From the NCBI GenBank assembly GCA_038213005.1, contig JBBQTU010000007.1, forward strand, positions 1-45,001: a stretch of 45,001 bases of DNA, in the 5' to 3' direction. Below, piece by piece: positions 1 to 8,115 of this stretch. Under the pieces are notes generated by a model. It ran no database searches and was not told the DNA's origin. It saw only the letters and a list, made by a program, of their open reading frames with translations. Source of the stretch: JBBQTU01 sp038213005. Its GTDB lineage: Bacteria > Planctomycetota > Phycisphaerae > Tepidisphaerales > Tepidisphaeraceae. The position numbers and the translations under genes are program-made. Positions within the stretch are counted from its first letter, which is position 1. Every line of letters begins with the position of its first letter.

Positions 1-1
1 C

Positions 2-160
2 GTCAGCGCCCTGATCACCAACTTCCACCTTCCCCGCAGCACCCTGATCGCCCTGGTCGCCGCCTTGGTGGGCCTGGACCCGCAGCGAAGCCTCTACCAG
101 CACGCCATCGCCGCCCGCTACCGCTTCTTCAGCTACGGGGACGCCATGTTCATCGAGTAA
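2..160 (+). CDS. queA: tRNA ribosyltransferase-isomerase QueA, C-terminal fragment
   Basis: Only the last 52 codons are in the window; the reading frame enters from the left edge. The encoded tail contains TNFHLPRSTL and ends in RYRFFSYGDAMFIE, the hallmark C-terminal blocks of QueA. QueA transfers and isomerises the ribosyl group of S-adenosylmethionine onto 7-aminomethyl-7-deazaguanine in tRNA (queuosine pathway, cytoplasm). The stop at 158-160 is followed at once by a decayed deoC tail. Identification is firm although the gene is partial. Confidence 0.93.
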   Translation, partial: VSALITNFHLPRSTLIALVAALVGLDPQRSLYQHAIAARYRFFSYGDAMFIE

Positions 161-483
161 GAACCGCTATCTCAACCGCGACCAGAAGATCCGCCTCTGC
201 GAGATCTGCACGCAGCTCAAAGCCCACTGGGTCAAGACCAGCACCGGCTACGGAACCGGCGGGCACGGATGAGGACCTGATCCTCATGCGCCAGCACACG
301 CCCCCCACAATCCAGGTGAAAGCCGCCGGCGGCATCCGCACCATCGACCGCATGCTCCAGGTGCGATCCCTGGGCTGCAGCCGAGTCGGCGCCACCGCAA
401 CCAAGGTGATTCTGGACGAGGCCCGCGAAAAGCTCTCGCTCCCACCCATCACGGTGGCGGCTGCCCCGGCCGCGGGATACTAA
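159..483 (+). pseudogene. deoC: deoC (deoxyribose-phosphate aldolase) 3' remnant with frameshift
   Basis: Two overlapping frames together spell the C-terminal half of DeoC. Frame 159-272 gives a block ending in HWVKTSTGYGTGGHG, the conserved VKTSTG segment that carries the Schiff-base lysine in this family, and then stops at TGA 270-272. The next frame continues with EDLILMRQ, VKAAGGIRTIDRML and SRVGATATKVIL and stops at 481-483. The N-terminal half is absent, because the DNA upstream is the queA tail and is closed in this frame. A truncated 5' end plus a frameshift between about 264 and 276 indicates a dead gene. A sequencing error could explain the shift but not the missing start. Confidence 0.75.
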
Positions 484-514
484 CACTACGGCGCAGCTTC
501 ATAGCGATACGATG

Positions 515-675
515 AAGTGGGGCCGGCCGCCTCGGCCGCCCATTTCGTGCCCTTGCCGCGACACTCGGCACGTCGATAACCGAGATTCACGCCACAGTGC
601 TTCCTTGTTCCGCCGGCATCCTCAAGCGTGATCCGTCGGCGACCAAATGGGCGGCCGAGGCGGCCCGCCCCACTT
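515..675. repeat. 161-bp element with 33-bp terminal inverted repeats
   Basis: Arms at 515-547 and 643-675 are reverse complements at 31 of 33 positions and enclose 95 bp without a convincing gene. The arms are built around GGCCGCCTCGGCCGCCCATTT. The size and structure resemble a MITE or a large palindromic intergenic element. No target-site duplication was recognised. It fills much of the ~400-nt gap between the deoC fossil and the toxin-antitoxin pair. Confidence 0.6.
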
Positions 676-767
676 TGAGGACGCGCGGTGGACTTGCGCT
701 GTAGTGCTAACGGCTCACCTGTTCATCCCACGCGAACCGCCCAGACAACCGATCGATCAGCCGACAG

Positions 768-794
768 CGTTGGCGATTGGCCGCACCGCCAACG
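768..794. other. Hairpin in the gap before the toxin-antitoxin pair
   Basis: CGTTGGCG (768-775) and CGCCAACG (787-794) form a perfect 8-bp stem around an 11-nt loop. There is no T-run, so it is not a classical terminator. The remainder of 676-891 shows nothing recognisable. It could terminate the minus-strand toxin transcript, which ends at 892. Confidence 0.4.
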
Positions 795-891
795 AATTGG
801 TATTCGGGGTGTAGAAACTCTGTCCGAGGCGACGGGGGAGCTTGCGGGAGAGCCGATATAGCGGCGTTATCCCGCTTGTTGTGGAAACCAG

Positions 892-1254
892 CTACCGGGT
901 GTCAGGCAGGGGCGTTCGCCGAATCAGGTGATCACGCACCACTACGAAATGGCCGCGGACGGTCTGTTCGATGCGAGGCCAGAGGATCCGGAACAAGGCC
1001 AGGCGTTCAGTTTCGTGCGCAGCGGTCAAACGCAGCAAGACCACGCCCTCGGAAGGAATCAGGCGGCGGAACACCAGTTCTCCATAATCCTTGTCGGCGG
1101 TCAGAATGATGCGATCAGCGTCGGCGGCAATTTGCATGATCGCACTGTCGCTTAAGCGAGGAGCCAGCGTCCCGGCATGGATGACGTTATGGCCCAGAGA
1201 TTCGAGGTATTGGACCGTCGGCCGGCTGATGTGAGCGTCGGCGAGAATCTTCAT
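892..1254 (-). CDS. DUF5615 family PIN-like toxin
   Basis: A 120-residue protein beginning MKILADAHISRPTVQYL with conserved acidic positions (D7; TADKDYGEL around residues 53-61), matching the DUF5615 PIN-like fold. Members are thought to be VapC-like ribonuclease toxins paired with a DUF433 antitoxin. Its ATG overlaps the TGA of the upstream DUF433 gene as ATGA (1251-1254), so the two are translationally coupled with the antitoxin first. Nuclease activity is a family-level inference; the acidic pattern is seen in the sequence. Confidence 0.85.
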   Translation of the reverse strand: MKILADAHISRPTVQYLESLGHNVIHAGTLAPRLSDSAIMQIAADADRIILTADKDYGELVFRRLIPSEGVVLLRLTAAHETERLALFRILWPRIEQTVRGHFVVVRDHLIRRTPLPDTR

Positions 1255-1478
1255 GCCTGATAAACCACCTCATCATGGCGTAGCAGCATGGCGGCATAGG
1301 CCTGGGCAGCATGGATGTGCTCAGTCTTCAGGCCAACGTAGTTTTCCACCAGCTCCTGGGGCGTAGCACCCTGGCCAAGACGTTCCAGCACGAATTCCAC
1401 AGTAATGCGCGTTCCCGTCAGTACGGGTTTGCCCATCATGACATCCGGGTTGCGCTCGATGTAGTCCTGCCAGTCCAT
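1251..1478 (-). CDS. DUF433 family antitoxin
   Basis: A 75-residue protein with the DUF433 signature: GKPVLTGTRITVEFVLERL, then a run resembling the second helix-turn-helix (GATPQELVENY). The family has a winged/homeodomain-like fold and is usually the antitoxin and autorepressor partner of DUF5615. It is the first gene of a two-gene operon overlapping the toxin by 4 nt. A perfect TATAAT lies only 6 nt upstream of its ATG, suggesting a leaderless message. It is divergent from fmt. Confidence 0.85.
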   Translation of the reverse strand: MDWQDYIERNPDVMMGKPVLTGTRITVEFVLERLGQGATPQELVENYVGLKTEHIHAAQAYAAMLLRHDEVVYQA

Positions 1479-1484
1479 GACTCA

Positions 1485-1490
1485 ATTATA
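1485..1490 (-). promoter_or_regulatory. -10 box of the DUF433-DUF5615 operon
   Basis: On the minus strand the sequence reads TATAAT followed by six bases and the ATG at 1478. No good -35 is visible at the usual distance. The spacing would put the transcription start at or next to the start codon. Confidence 0.5.
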
Positions 1491-1533
1491 CCGGGGGGCG
1501 GCGCAACAGGCACCACATGGGGCGAAAAATCGC

Positions 1534-1539
1534 TACAAT
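1534..1539 (+). promoter_or_regulatory. -10 box of fmt-rsmB
   Basis: TACAAT stands 11 nt upstream of the fmt ATG (1551). No Shine-Dalgarno sequence lies between them. The -35 region is not obvious. A short or absent leader is expected. Confidence 0.45.
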
Positions 1540-1550
1540 CCCCCATTCGT

Positions 1551-2501
1551 ATGAAGGGCACCCTGCGCATTATCTTCGCCGGTAGCGGCGAGTTTGGACT
1601 GCCGAGCCTTCGGGCTCTGCGCCAGTCGGGCCACGCCCTCGTCCAGATCATCACCCAGCCCGACCGCCCGGCCGGGCGCGGGCGACAGACCCAGCCGACC
1701 CCGGTTGCCCAGTGGGCTTTGGATAACGACCTGCCGCTTCTCCGTACCGCCAACATCAATAGCGAAGTCCTCCCCCCGGCCGACCTGTTGGTGGTGATCG
1801 CCTTCGGCCAGAAGATCAGCCCGGCCGCCACCGATCACGCGGCCTTGGGCAGCATCAACCTCCACGCCTCGCTTCTGCCCAAATATCGCGGCGCTGCCCC
1901 CATCAACTGGGCCATCGCACGTGGCGAGACCGTCAGCGGGAACTCGGTCATTCGCCTGGCACCGAAGATGGACGCCGGGGCGATTCTCGGCCAGTCGCAA
2001 CTCGATATCGGCCCAGACGAGACGGCCGGCGAACTGCACGACCGCCTGGCCGAGACCGGCGCGCCGCTTCTCCAGCAGGTCATCGCGGCCCTGGCGGCCG
2101 GCACGGCCACTGAGCTTCCGCAGAATGAGACACTGGCGACCCTTGCCCCAAAGCTTTCCAGGGCCCAGACGGCGCTCGCCTGGGACAAGCTCACGGCCGA
2201 TGCGGCCGCCTGCCTGATCCGCGGATTCTCGCCCTGGCCGGGCTGCCACGTTCGCCTTCTGGATCCTCAAGGGATCGAGCACGCCCGGCTGGGCCTGATG
2301 CGTGCCCGGGCGGTTGATGCTGAGCCCTCTACCTTTGCCCCCGGCGTCATCGACGCCAATCTGCGCATCCGCCTCGCCGACGCGCATCGAGCCCTTGAAA
2401 TATTAGACGTTAAGCCGGAGGGCCGTGGCGTCATGCCGCTGGCGGCATACCGTAATGGACACCCCTGGCAATCCGCATGGAAGCTGGAGTCGATCGTATG
2501 A
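1551..2501 (+). CDS. fmt: Methionyl-tRNA formyltransferase
   Basis: A 316-residue protein starting MKGTLRIIFAGSGEFGLPSL. It carries the formyl-donor and catalytic segment SLLPKYRGAAPINWAI (the HxSLLPKYRG block of Fmt) and later MDAGAILGQ, then a C-terminal OB-like domain. It formylates the initiator Met-tRNA using 10-formyl-tetrahydrofolate. The frame stays open further upstream, but the start at 1551 is the only one that fits the family N-terminus and the -10 box at 1534. Its TGA overlaps the ATG of rsmB (ATGA, 2498-2501), a classic fmt-rsmB arrangement; def is not present here. Confidence 0.95.
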   Translation: MKGTLRIIFAGSGEFGLPSLRALRQSGHALVQIITQPDRPAGRGRQTQPTPVAQWALDNDLPLLRTANINSEVLPPADLLVVIAFGQKISPAATDHAALGSINLHASLLPKYRGAAPINWAIARGETVSGNSVIRLAPKMDAGAILGQSQLDIGPDETAGELHDRLAETGAPLLQQVIAALAAGTATELPQNETLATLAPKLSRAQTALAWDKLTADAAACLIRGFSPWPGCHVRLLDPQGIEHARLGLMRARAVDAEPSTFAPGVIDANLRIRLADAHRALEILDVKPEGRGVMPLAAYRNGHPWQSAWKLESIV

Positions 2502-3799
2502 ATGGCCGAGATTTTGCCCTGCTCAGACTCGATGAGAAGTACCTGCCTCACTGGCCCAAGCACGCCATCGCGCTGCGCTACCGCAAGCACGTTGAGGCCC
2601 CGGCCGACGTGCGCGACCGCGCCCTGGCCGAGCAGATCGAGATCGGCACCGTCAAGAATCTCCTGCTGCTCCAGCACATCACCAAAGAGTGTACCGGCCG
2701 GGAACTCCAGAAGATCGACCCGCTGGTCCAGAAAGTCATCGGAGTCGCCCTCTACCAGATCCGGTTCCTCACCCGCGTCCCGGCCGCCGCCGCGGTGCAC
2801 GAAGCGGTCGAACAGGCCCGCCGTTTCGGGCAGCAGAAGGCCGCCGGCTTCGTCAACGCCGCGCTGCGCGAAGCCATCCGCCGCAAGAACGCCCCGCTGC
2901 CATCGCCCCAGCCCGATCCCCGCGCGTATGCCGAGGCCGTCCTCTCTCACCCCAGCGACCTGTTCGACCTTCTGGTCGCCGCCACCAATCCTGATCAGGC
3001 ACTGGCCATTTGCCGCCACAACAACATCGAACCGCCCTGCATCGTGCGCCTGGCCCATGACCTGAAGCCTGAGGTGCTCGCGCATCCCTCGGTGACCGTG
3101 CTCCCGCACGAGGTCGCGGGCCTGTATGTCGTCACCGGCGCCACCCGCAGCATCCTGGCCCGCTGGGCCTCCAAAAACCTCGCCCAGGTGCAGGATCCCA
3201 CGTCCGCCGCGGTCGTCGCAGCGCTGGGGATCACCGCAAAGCCCCACCAGACCATCCTCGACCGCTGCTGCGGCGTAGGCACCAAGACGCTCCAGATCCG
3301 TGAAGTCGCCGGCGACTCCGCCCGCATCATCGCCGTCGACAACTCCCCCGTCCGCTGCGCCACCCTCCGCGCCACCCTGGCCGACCGCCGCATCAGCAAC
3401 GTGCAGGTCTACGAAGCCTCGCATCTCCCGGCCGGCAGTGCGGATATGCCCGCCCTGTTCGACCTGGCGCTAATTGACGCCCCGTGCAGCAACAGCGGCG
3501 TGCTGGCCCGGCGGCCCGAAGCCCGCTACACCCAGAGCAAAGACGCCCTGATCTCCCTTTCTCACCTGCAGAAGGACATCCTGGGCAACACCGCCCCGCG
3601 CATCCGCGCCGGCGGCACGCTGGTTTATGCCACCTGCAGCATCTGGCCGGAAGAAAACCGCCAGATGGTCGACGCGTTCCTGGCCGCCTTTCCCGAATAT
3701 CGCCTGGAGCGGGACCAACTGACCCTGCCATCCTGCACTGAAACGCCAACCACTTACCACGACGGTGGTTACTACGCAGTGCTGAAGCGCCAGTCATAG
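2498..3799 (+). CDS. rsmB: 16S rRNA m5C967 methyltransferase with NusB-like N-terminus
   Basis: A 433-residue protein in the RsmB/Sun family. The N-terminal ~140 residues form a NusB-like RNA-binding domain (VHEAVEQARRF, GFVNAALR). The C-terminal Rossmann domain has the SAM-binding motif DRCCGVGTKTLQ, motif IV DAPCSNSGVL and motif VI VYATCSIWPEEN, supplying the two conserved cysteines of RNA m5C methyltransferases. The start at 2498 is chosen for its ATGA overlap with fmt; an ATG at 2477 inside fmt is possible but less likely. It is co-transcribed with fmt. Confidence 0.93.
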   Translation: MNGRDFALLRLDEKYLPHWPKHAIALRYRKHVEAPADVRDRALAEQIEIGTVKNLLLLQHITKECTGRELQKIDPLVQKVIGVALYQIRFLTRVPAAAAVHEAVEQARRFGQQKAAGFVNAALREAIRRKNAPLPSPQPDPRAYAEAVLSHPSDLFDLLVAATNPDQALAICRHNNIEPPCIVRLAHDLKPEVLAHPSVTVLPHEVAGLYVVTGATRSILARWASKNLAQVQDPTSAAVVAALGITAKPHQTILDRCCGVGTKTLQIREVAGDSARIIAVDNSPVRCATLRATLADRRISNVQVYEASHLPAGSADMPALFDLALIDAPCSNSGVLARRPEARYTQSKDALISLSHLQKDILGNTAPRIRAGGTLVYATCSIWPEENRQMVDAFLAAFPEYRLERDQLTLPSCTETPTTYHDGGYYAVLKRQS

Positions 3800-3915
3800 C
3801 CCGACCACCGCCAGGATGTGCATAACCGGTGCAGAACCTGCTCTCGCACACGCCGTGCCTTGAGCTCGGGACCTGCCCGGTGTAAACCCTCTCTGTTCCC
3901 TGCGGATGTGTCTGT

Positions 3916-3946
3916 TAGAATCCGCGCCCGGCCATTCGATGGAGAG
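3916..3946 (+). promoter_or_regulatory. dnaB -10 box and ribosome binding site
   Basis: TAGAAT (3916-3921) is a plausible -10. GGAGAG (3941-3946) sits 6 nt before the ATG at 3953 and decides that start over an in-frame ATG at 3818. Unlike several other genes here, dnaB has a real leader of roughly 25 nt. Confidence 0.5.
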
Positions 3947-3952
3947 ATTGCG

Positions 3953-5311
3953 ATGGAGATGGAAAACAGCCCCGATACCCAGCAGTTCGACAAACTGCCG
4001 CCGCACTCCATCGAGGCCGAGATGTGCGTCCTGGCATCGATGATGCTCGACAAGGACATCATCGGCCAGGTGGTGTCGGCCATCGGGCAGCGGCAGGCGT
4101 TCTATCAGCCGGATCACCAGGTGATCTACGACCTGCTCACCGAGATGTACGTCGCGGGCAAGCCGGTTGACCCAGTGCTGCTGCGCGAAGAGCTCCGCAA
4201 GCGGCAGCAGCTTGAGGACATCGGCGGCACGGCCTACCTGGCACAGATCGTCAACTCGGTGCCATCGGCCGCCCACGGGCTGCAGTATGCCAGCGTCATC
4301 CGCGAGAAGGCGATGCTGCGCCAGCTCATCCAGGCATCCAATGAAATCCTCCGTGATGCCTACGCTCCGCATGATGCGACCAAAGAGATCGTCGACCGCG
4401 CCGAGAAGCGCATCTTCGACATCGCCCAGAACGAGGTCAGCGGCTCGTATGTTGCCATGAAGGACATCGTCAAGGAGGCTTGGGACGCCATCACCTCCGA
4501 AGGCGGCCGGATGGGGCTGGAGTCGCGTTTCACCGACCTGGATAACATGCTCAACGGGCTGCACCCCGGCGAGATGATCATCATCGCCGCCCGCCCTTCG
4601 ATGGGTAAGACGGCGTTCGCGATGAACATCATCGAATCGGTCGGGGTCGACCAGGGAATCCCCTGCGGCGTCTTCAGCCTGGAAATGAGCCGGCAGCAGC
4701 TCGTCCAGCGCATGCTCTGCTCTTGCGCCCAGGTGGACTCGCAGAAGCTGCGAAAGGGGCTGGCCAGCGGCGAGGACATCCAGAAACTCGCCAGCGTGGT
4801 CGATCGCCTCGCCAAGAGCCCGATCTACATCGACGACTCACCGTCGCTGACGATCCTGGATCTTCGCGCCAAAGCCCGGCGCATGAAGCGCGAGCACAAT
4901 ATCCAGGTCATGATGATCGACTACATGCAGCTCATGGATAACCCCGGCCCGGAGAGCCGCCAGCAGCAGATCAGCGAAATCTCCCGCGGCATCAAGGCCA
5001 TCGCCCGTGACCTGCAGATTCCTGTCCTGGCGCTGTCCCAGCTCAATCGAGCCACCGAAGGCCGCGACGGCCACCGCCCGCGCATGAGCGACCTTCGCGA
5101 ATCGGGCTCGATCGAACAGGACGCAGACGTGGTGGCGCTGCTGCACCGCGAAGACTACTACAAGCAGTCCGAGCCCGACTTCGTGCCCGACAACATCGCC
5201 GAGGTCATTGTCTGCAAGCAGCGTAACGGCCCGACCGGCACAGTGAAGCTGACGTTCTTCAACCAATACACACGCTTCGCCAACCTGTCGGCGATGAACA
5301 GCACGTACTGA
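3953..5311 (+). CDS. dnaB: Replicative DNA helicase DnaB
   Basis: A 452-residue protein. The N-terminal primase-interaction domain starts at PPHSIEAEMCVLASMM; the C-terminal RecA-type motor has Walker A ARPSMGKT (residues 213-220), a hydrophobic Walker B strand ending in MMIDYMQLM, and the sensor-like ALSQLNRATEGR and DLRESGSIEQDAD motifs. Length is typical. It is the hexameric helicase that opens the replication fork. No intein or insertion is seen. It stands alone between rsmB and the convergent EF-G2 gene. Confidence 0.97.
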   Translation: MEMENSPDTQQFDKLPPHSIEAEMCVLASMMLDKDIIGQVVSAIGQRQAFYQPDHQVIYDLLTEMYVAGKPVDPVLLREELRKRQQLEDIGGTAYLAQIVNSVPSAAHGLQYASVIREKAMLRQLIQASNEILRDAYAPHDATKEIVDRAEKRIFDIAQNEVSGSYVAMKDIVKEAWDAITSEGGRMGLESRFTDLDNMLNGLHPGEMIIIAARPSMGKTAFAMNIIESVGVDQGIPCGVFSLEMSRQQLVQRMLCSCAQVDSQKLRKGLASGEDIQKLASVVDRLAKSPIYIDDSPSLTILDLRAKARRMKREHNIQVMMIDYMQLMDNPGPESRQQQISEISRGIKAIARDLQIPVLALSQLNRATEGRDGHRPRMSDLRESGSIEQDADVVALLHREDYYKQSEPDFVPDNIAEVIVCKQRNGPTGTVKLTFFNQYTRFANLSAMNSTY

Positions 5312-5316
5312 GACCG

Positions 5317-5446
5317 ACTCCGCCTGAAACGGGCGCGCTCGCGGAAGTAGTGCGCGGCGTCCCCGCCCGCACAGGCACATCCCACGCATCCCCCGCAGAT
5401 CACGGCCAGTGCGTCGGCTGGCGCGCGTTCCTGGTGGAATCCGTAT
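5317..5446 (+). repeat. Dispersed ~130-bp repeat, copy 1
   Basis: Shares ACTCC-CCTGA, GCGGAAGTAG, TGCGCGGCGTCCCCGCCC, AGATCACGGCCAGTGCGTCG and TTCCTGGTGGAATCCGTAT with copies at 30383-30463 (truncated) and 32781-32911. All three are in the same orientation. It fills exactly the space between the stop codons of dnaB and the convergent EF-G2 gene. Confidence 0.8.
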
Positions 5447-7518
5447 TATTCCTCCTCTTCGGCCTTGGGTTTGTATTGCGCGACGATCGCCTGCTGCACC
5501 TGCGGCGGCGTCGGCTCATAGCGGCTCAGTTCCATCACGAACGAGCCTTGCCCGCCCGTCACGCTCTTGAGCTGCGACTGATACTGCATCACCTCGCTCA
5601 GCGGCGCCTGGGCTTTCACCACCGCCATGCCGCCGGGCAGGAAGTCCTGCCCCTGGATTCGCCCACGCTTGCCCGAGAGGTCGCCGGTGATGGCGCCGAC
5701 CTTGTCTTCCGGAACCGTCACTTCCATGTTGACGATCGGCTCCAGAACGGCGGGCTTGGCCTTCTGGATCGCATCGATGAAGGCGTATTTTCCGGCCGCC
5801 CGGAATGCCACTTCCTTCGAATCGACCGGATGGTGCTTGCCGTCATAGACGATCACGCGGATGTCCTGCAGCGGATAGCCGGCGATCGCGCCGCCGTCCA
5901 TGACATCGCGCACGCCCTTTTCCACGGCCGGGATGAACTGACCCGGAATGGTGCCGCCGAATACCTCGTCGACAAACTCCAGTCCGTCGCCGCCTTTGCC
6001 GCGGCTGTTGGGCGAGTCGGCCGACAGCGGCTCGATGCGGAGGTAAACCTCGCCGAACTGGCCCGACCCACCGGTCTGCTTGCGATGGCGGTGGTGCCCT
6101 TCGGCGTTCATCGTGATGGTTTCGCGATAGGCGATCTTGGGCGGCTTGGTGTCGACCATCACGCCGCGGTTCTTCATCTTTTCCAGTACCAGGCGCAGAT
6201 GCAGTTCGCCCAGGCCGTTGACCACGATCTCGTGGGTTTGGCGGTCAGTCTGCCACTTAAACGTCGGGTCTTCCTCAGTCAGCTTGGTTAGCTGCACCGA
6301 TATCTTCTGTTCATCGCCCCGGGCCTTTGGCGTGATCGCCAGTCCATACATGGGCGTGGGATACCGCATCGGGCGGCAGTGCACGGTGTCCAGGGTATGG
6401 TCGTCGTGCAGGATGTCATTGGCACGAATCTCTTCGAGCTTCGCCACGCCGCCGATATCGCCGGTGATCAGTTCCGGCACCTCGGCGTGATCCTTGCCCT
6501 GCAGGTTAAACACATGCCCCAGCTTCACGGGCTTCTTACTGTGCCCGATGATCACCTGTGACTGCCCCGTGCACTTGCCCTGGTGGATGCGGAAGATCGC
6601 CAGCTTGCCCACGAACAGGTCCGTGGTCACCTTGAACACATGCGCCAGCAGCGGCGCCCCTACATCCTCGCGCACCGCGAATGGCTGTTCTGCGTCCCCC
6701 GTGCCCGTCAGGAACTGCGGTGGGTTGGCTTCCAGGGGCGATGGGTAGTGCTTGCAGATTGTCTCGATAAACTCCGCAACCCCCACGTCATTCTTGGCGT
6801 CGGTGAACACGATGGGCACGATGTGCCCGTCATCCATGGCCTTCTCAAACGGGGCGTGCAGGGCCTCATAGTTGGGCTCCTCGCCGCCCAGGTATTTCTC
6901 CATCAGTTGCTCATCCACCTCGACGATCTGGTCCAGCACGGCTGCGTGTGCGGCCTCGACCGAACCGAAGTCCGATGTGCCGGTCTTTCCCAGCAGGCAG
7001 TCCACCACGCCTTTGCCGTGGTTTGTCGGCAGGTTGATCGGCAGACACTCATTGCCGAATGTCTTGCGGATGTTGCCAACCAGCGTCTCGAGATCCACAT
7101 CGGGCATGTCGATCTTGTTGATCACGATCGCCCGGGCGAGATTCCGCTCCTTGGCGATCTCCATGATGCGGCGGGCCACCAGTTCCACGCCGCTCTGGGC
7201 GTTGATGACCACCACCACGGTCTCGACCGCCGGCAGGCACTGGATCGCCTGGCCCAGCAGGTCCGGCGATCCCGGGGTGTCGATAAAGTTGATTCGTTTG
7301 CCGGCCGAGTCCACGTGCAGGATGGACGAATAGATCGAGTGCTTGTGCTCCTTTTCCTCCTTCTCAAAGTCGCTCACGCTGGAGCCGTCGGTGACGCTGC
7401 ATTTGCGATTGATAGCGCCGGCCGCGTGGAGCATGGCGTCCGCAAGGGTCGTCTTTCCGGCCCCACCGTGGCCGGTGAGAACAATGTTGCGGATATCGGC
7501 GGTAGTGTAGCTGGGCAT
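5446..7518 (-). CDS. Elongation factor G-like GTPase (EF-G2 type)
   Basis: A 690-residue translational GTPase. G1 is GHGGAGKT (residues 16-23), G3 DTPG (80-83), G4 NKID (134-137). Switch I reads SSVSDFEKEEKEHKHS rather than the canonical EF-G TTDWMEQERERGIT form, which places it in the EF-G2/FusA2 group rather than the main elongation factor. Domains II-V follow, including the domain IV block around GGSGQFGEVYLRIEP. The ATG at 7518 is preceded by AGGAGT on the minus strand and is preferred over an upstream ATG at 7548. Its role (translocation, ribosome recycling or stress function) is not settled for this subfamily. Confidence 0.9.
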   Translation of the reverse strand: MPSYTTADIRNIVLTGHGGAGKTTLADAMLHAAGAINRKCSVTDGSSVSDFEKEEKEHKHSIYSSILHVDSAGKRINFIDTPGSPDLLGQAIQCLPAVETVVVVINAQSGVELVARRIMEIAKERNLARAIVINKIDMPDVDLETLVGNIRKTFGNECLPINLPTNHGKGVVDCLLGKTGTSDFGSVEAAHAAVLDQIVEVDEQLMEKYLGGEEPNYEALHAPFEKAMDDGHIVPIVFTDAKNDVGVAEFIETICKHYPSPLEANPPQFLTGTGDAEQPFAVREDVGAPLLAHVFKVTTDLFVGKLAIFRIHQGKCTGQSQVIIGHSKKPVKLGHVFNLQGKDHAEVPELITGDIGGVAKLEEIRANDILHDDHTLDTVHCRPMRYPTPMYGLAITPKARGDEQKISVQLTKLTEEDPTFKWQTDRQTHEIVVNGLGELHLRLVLEKMKNRGVMVDTKPPKIAYRETITMNAEGHHRHRKQTGGSGQFGEVYLRIEPLSADSPNSRGKGGDGLEFVDEVFGGTIPGQFIPAVEKGVRDVMDGGAIAGYPLQDIRVIVYDGKHHPVDSKEVAFRAAGKYAFIDAIQKAKPAVLEPIVNMEVTVPEDKVGAITGDLSGKRGRIQGQDFLPGGMAVVKAQAPLSEVMQYQSQLKSVTGGQGSFVMELSRYEPTPPQVQQAIVAQYKPKAEEEE

Positions 7519-7749
7519 GTGCAACTCCTGACTTGATAGTGAGGGCAAAAGACGCCAACCCCAGACCGGACATGAAGGGAGGTTGCGTCTACTGCTCTCT
7601 CATCCAGCAGGCCGATTCACCCGACTCGCCAACGGCGAGCCACATTGAAGTAAGCCGCGCCTGCAATTGCGTTTAACTACAACTGAATATAGGCCCACGA
7701 CGGATGGGGCCGCAAGAAAAATCTGGACGGTATGCGGTGGGGGGCGCTA

Positions 7750-7779
7750 TTGGCTGGCGTTCTCCCTCGCGTCTATAAT
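7750..7779 (+). promoter_or_regulatory. Promoter of the ferredoxin-iscS pair
   Basis: TTGGCT (7750-7755), an 18-nt spacer and a consensus TATAAT (7774-7779). The ferredoxin ATG is 60 nt further on, preceded by AAAGAGGA. The stretch 7549-7749 shows nothing else recognisable. Confidence 0.6.
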
Positions 7780-7839
7780 GGCGGACGGTGCAGGTCCTTG
7801 CCCCTGGCACTGAGAAAACCGAAATGAAAGAGGAATGCC

Positions 7840-8100
7840 ATGGCCCACGTGATCGCGCAGCCCTGCATCGGTACCAAGGACACCGCCTGCGTCGCCGTCT
7901 GCCCCGTCGACTGCATCCATCCCACCAAGGATGAACCCAACTTCGCCGATGCCGAGATGCTCTACATCGACCCCGAAACCTGCATCGACTGCGGCCTGTG
8001 CGTCGACGAATGCCCTGTAAAGGCCATCTTCCCCCTGGACGACCTGCCCATCGAGTGGGCCGCCTTTATCGACAAGAACACGGCGTACTATAAAAAATAG
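7840..8100 (+). CDS. fdxA: 7Fe-type ferredoxin (FdxA-like)
   Basis: An 86-residue protein with two cluster-binding motifs. The first is C9-x7-C17-x3-C21-P with C25, the pattern of a [3Fe-4S]/[4Fe-4S] FdxA-type ferredoxin; the second is C48-x2-C51-x2-C54-x3-C58-P. A short C-terminal tail follows. It is a cytoplasmic one-electron carrier. The cysteine desulfurase gene starts 15 nt downstream, so this carrier probably serves iron-sulfur assembly or is made together with it. Confidence 0.9.
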   Translation: MAHVIAQPCIGTKDTACVAVCPVDCIHPTKDEPNFADAEMLYIDPETCIDCGLCVDECPVKAIFPLDDLPIEWAAFIDKNTAYYKK

Positions 8101-8115
8101 ACCCCGCCGTCCGCT

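Noticed and set aside
676..890. attC-like site around GCTAAC (704) and GCGTTGG (767)
   Set aside because: The arms between the cores do not pair convincingly and no cassette gene is attached; only the local hairpin at 768-794 is reported.
2267..3424. Long minus-strand open frame (385 codons) across fmt-rsmB
   Set aside because: Antisense shadow of rsmB with no family motif and no ribosome site.
5350..6291. Plus-strand open frame of 313 codons opposite the EF-G2 gene
   Set aside because: Antisense to a clear GTPase gene; His/Arg/Leu-rich shadow composition.
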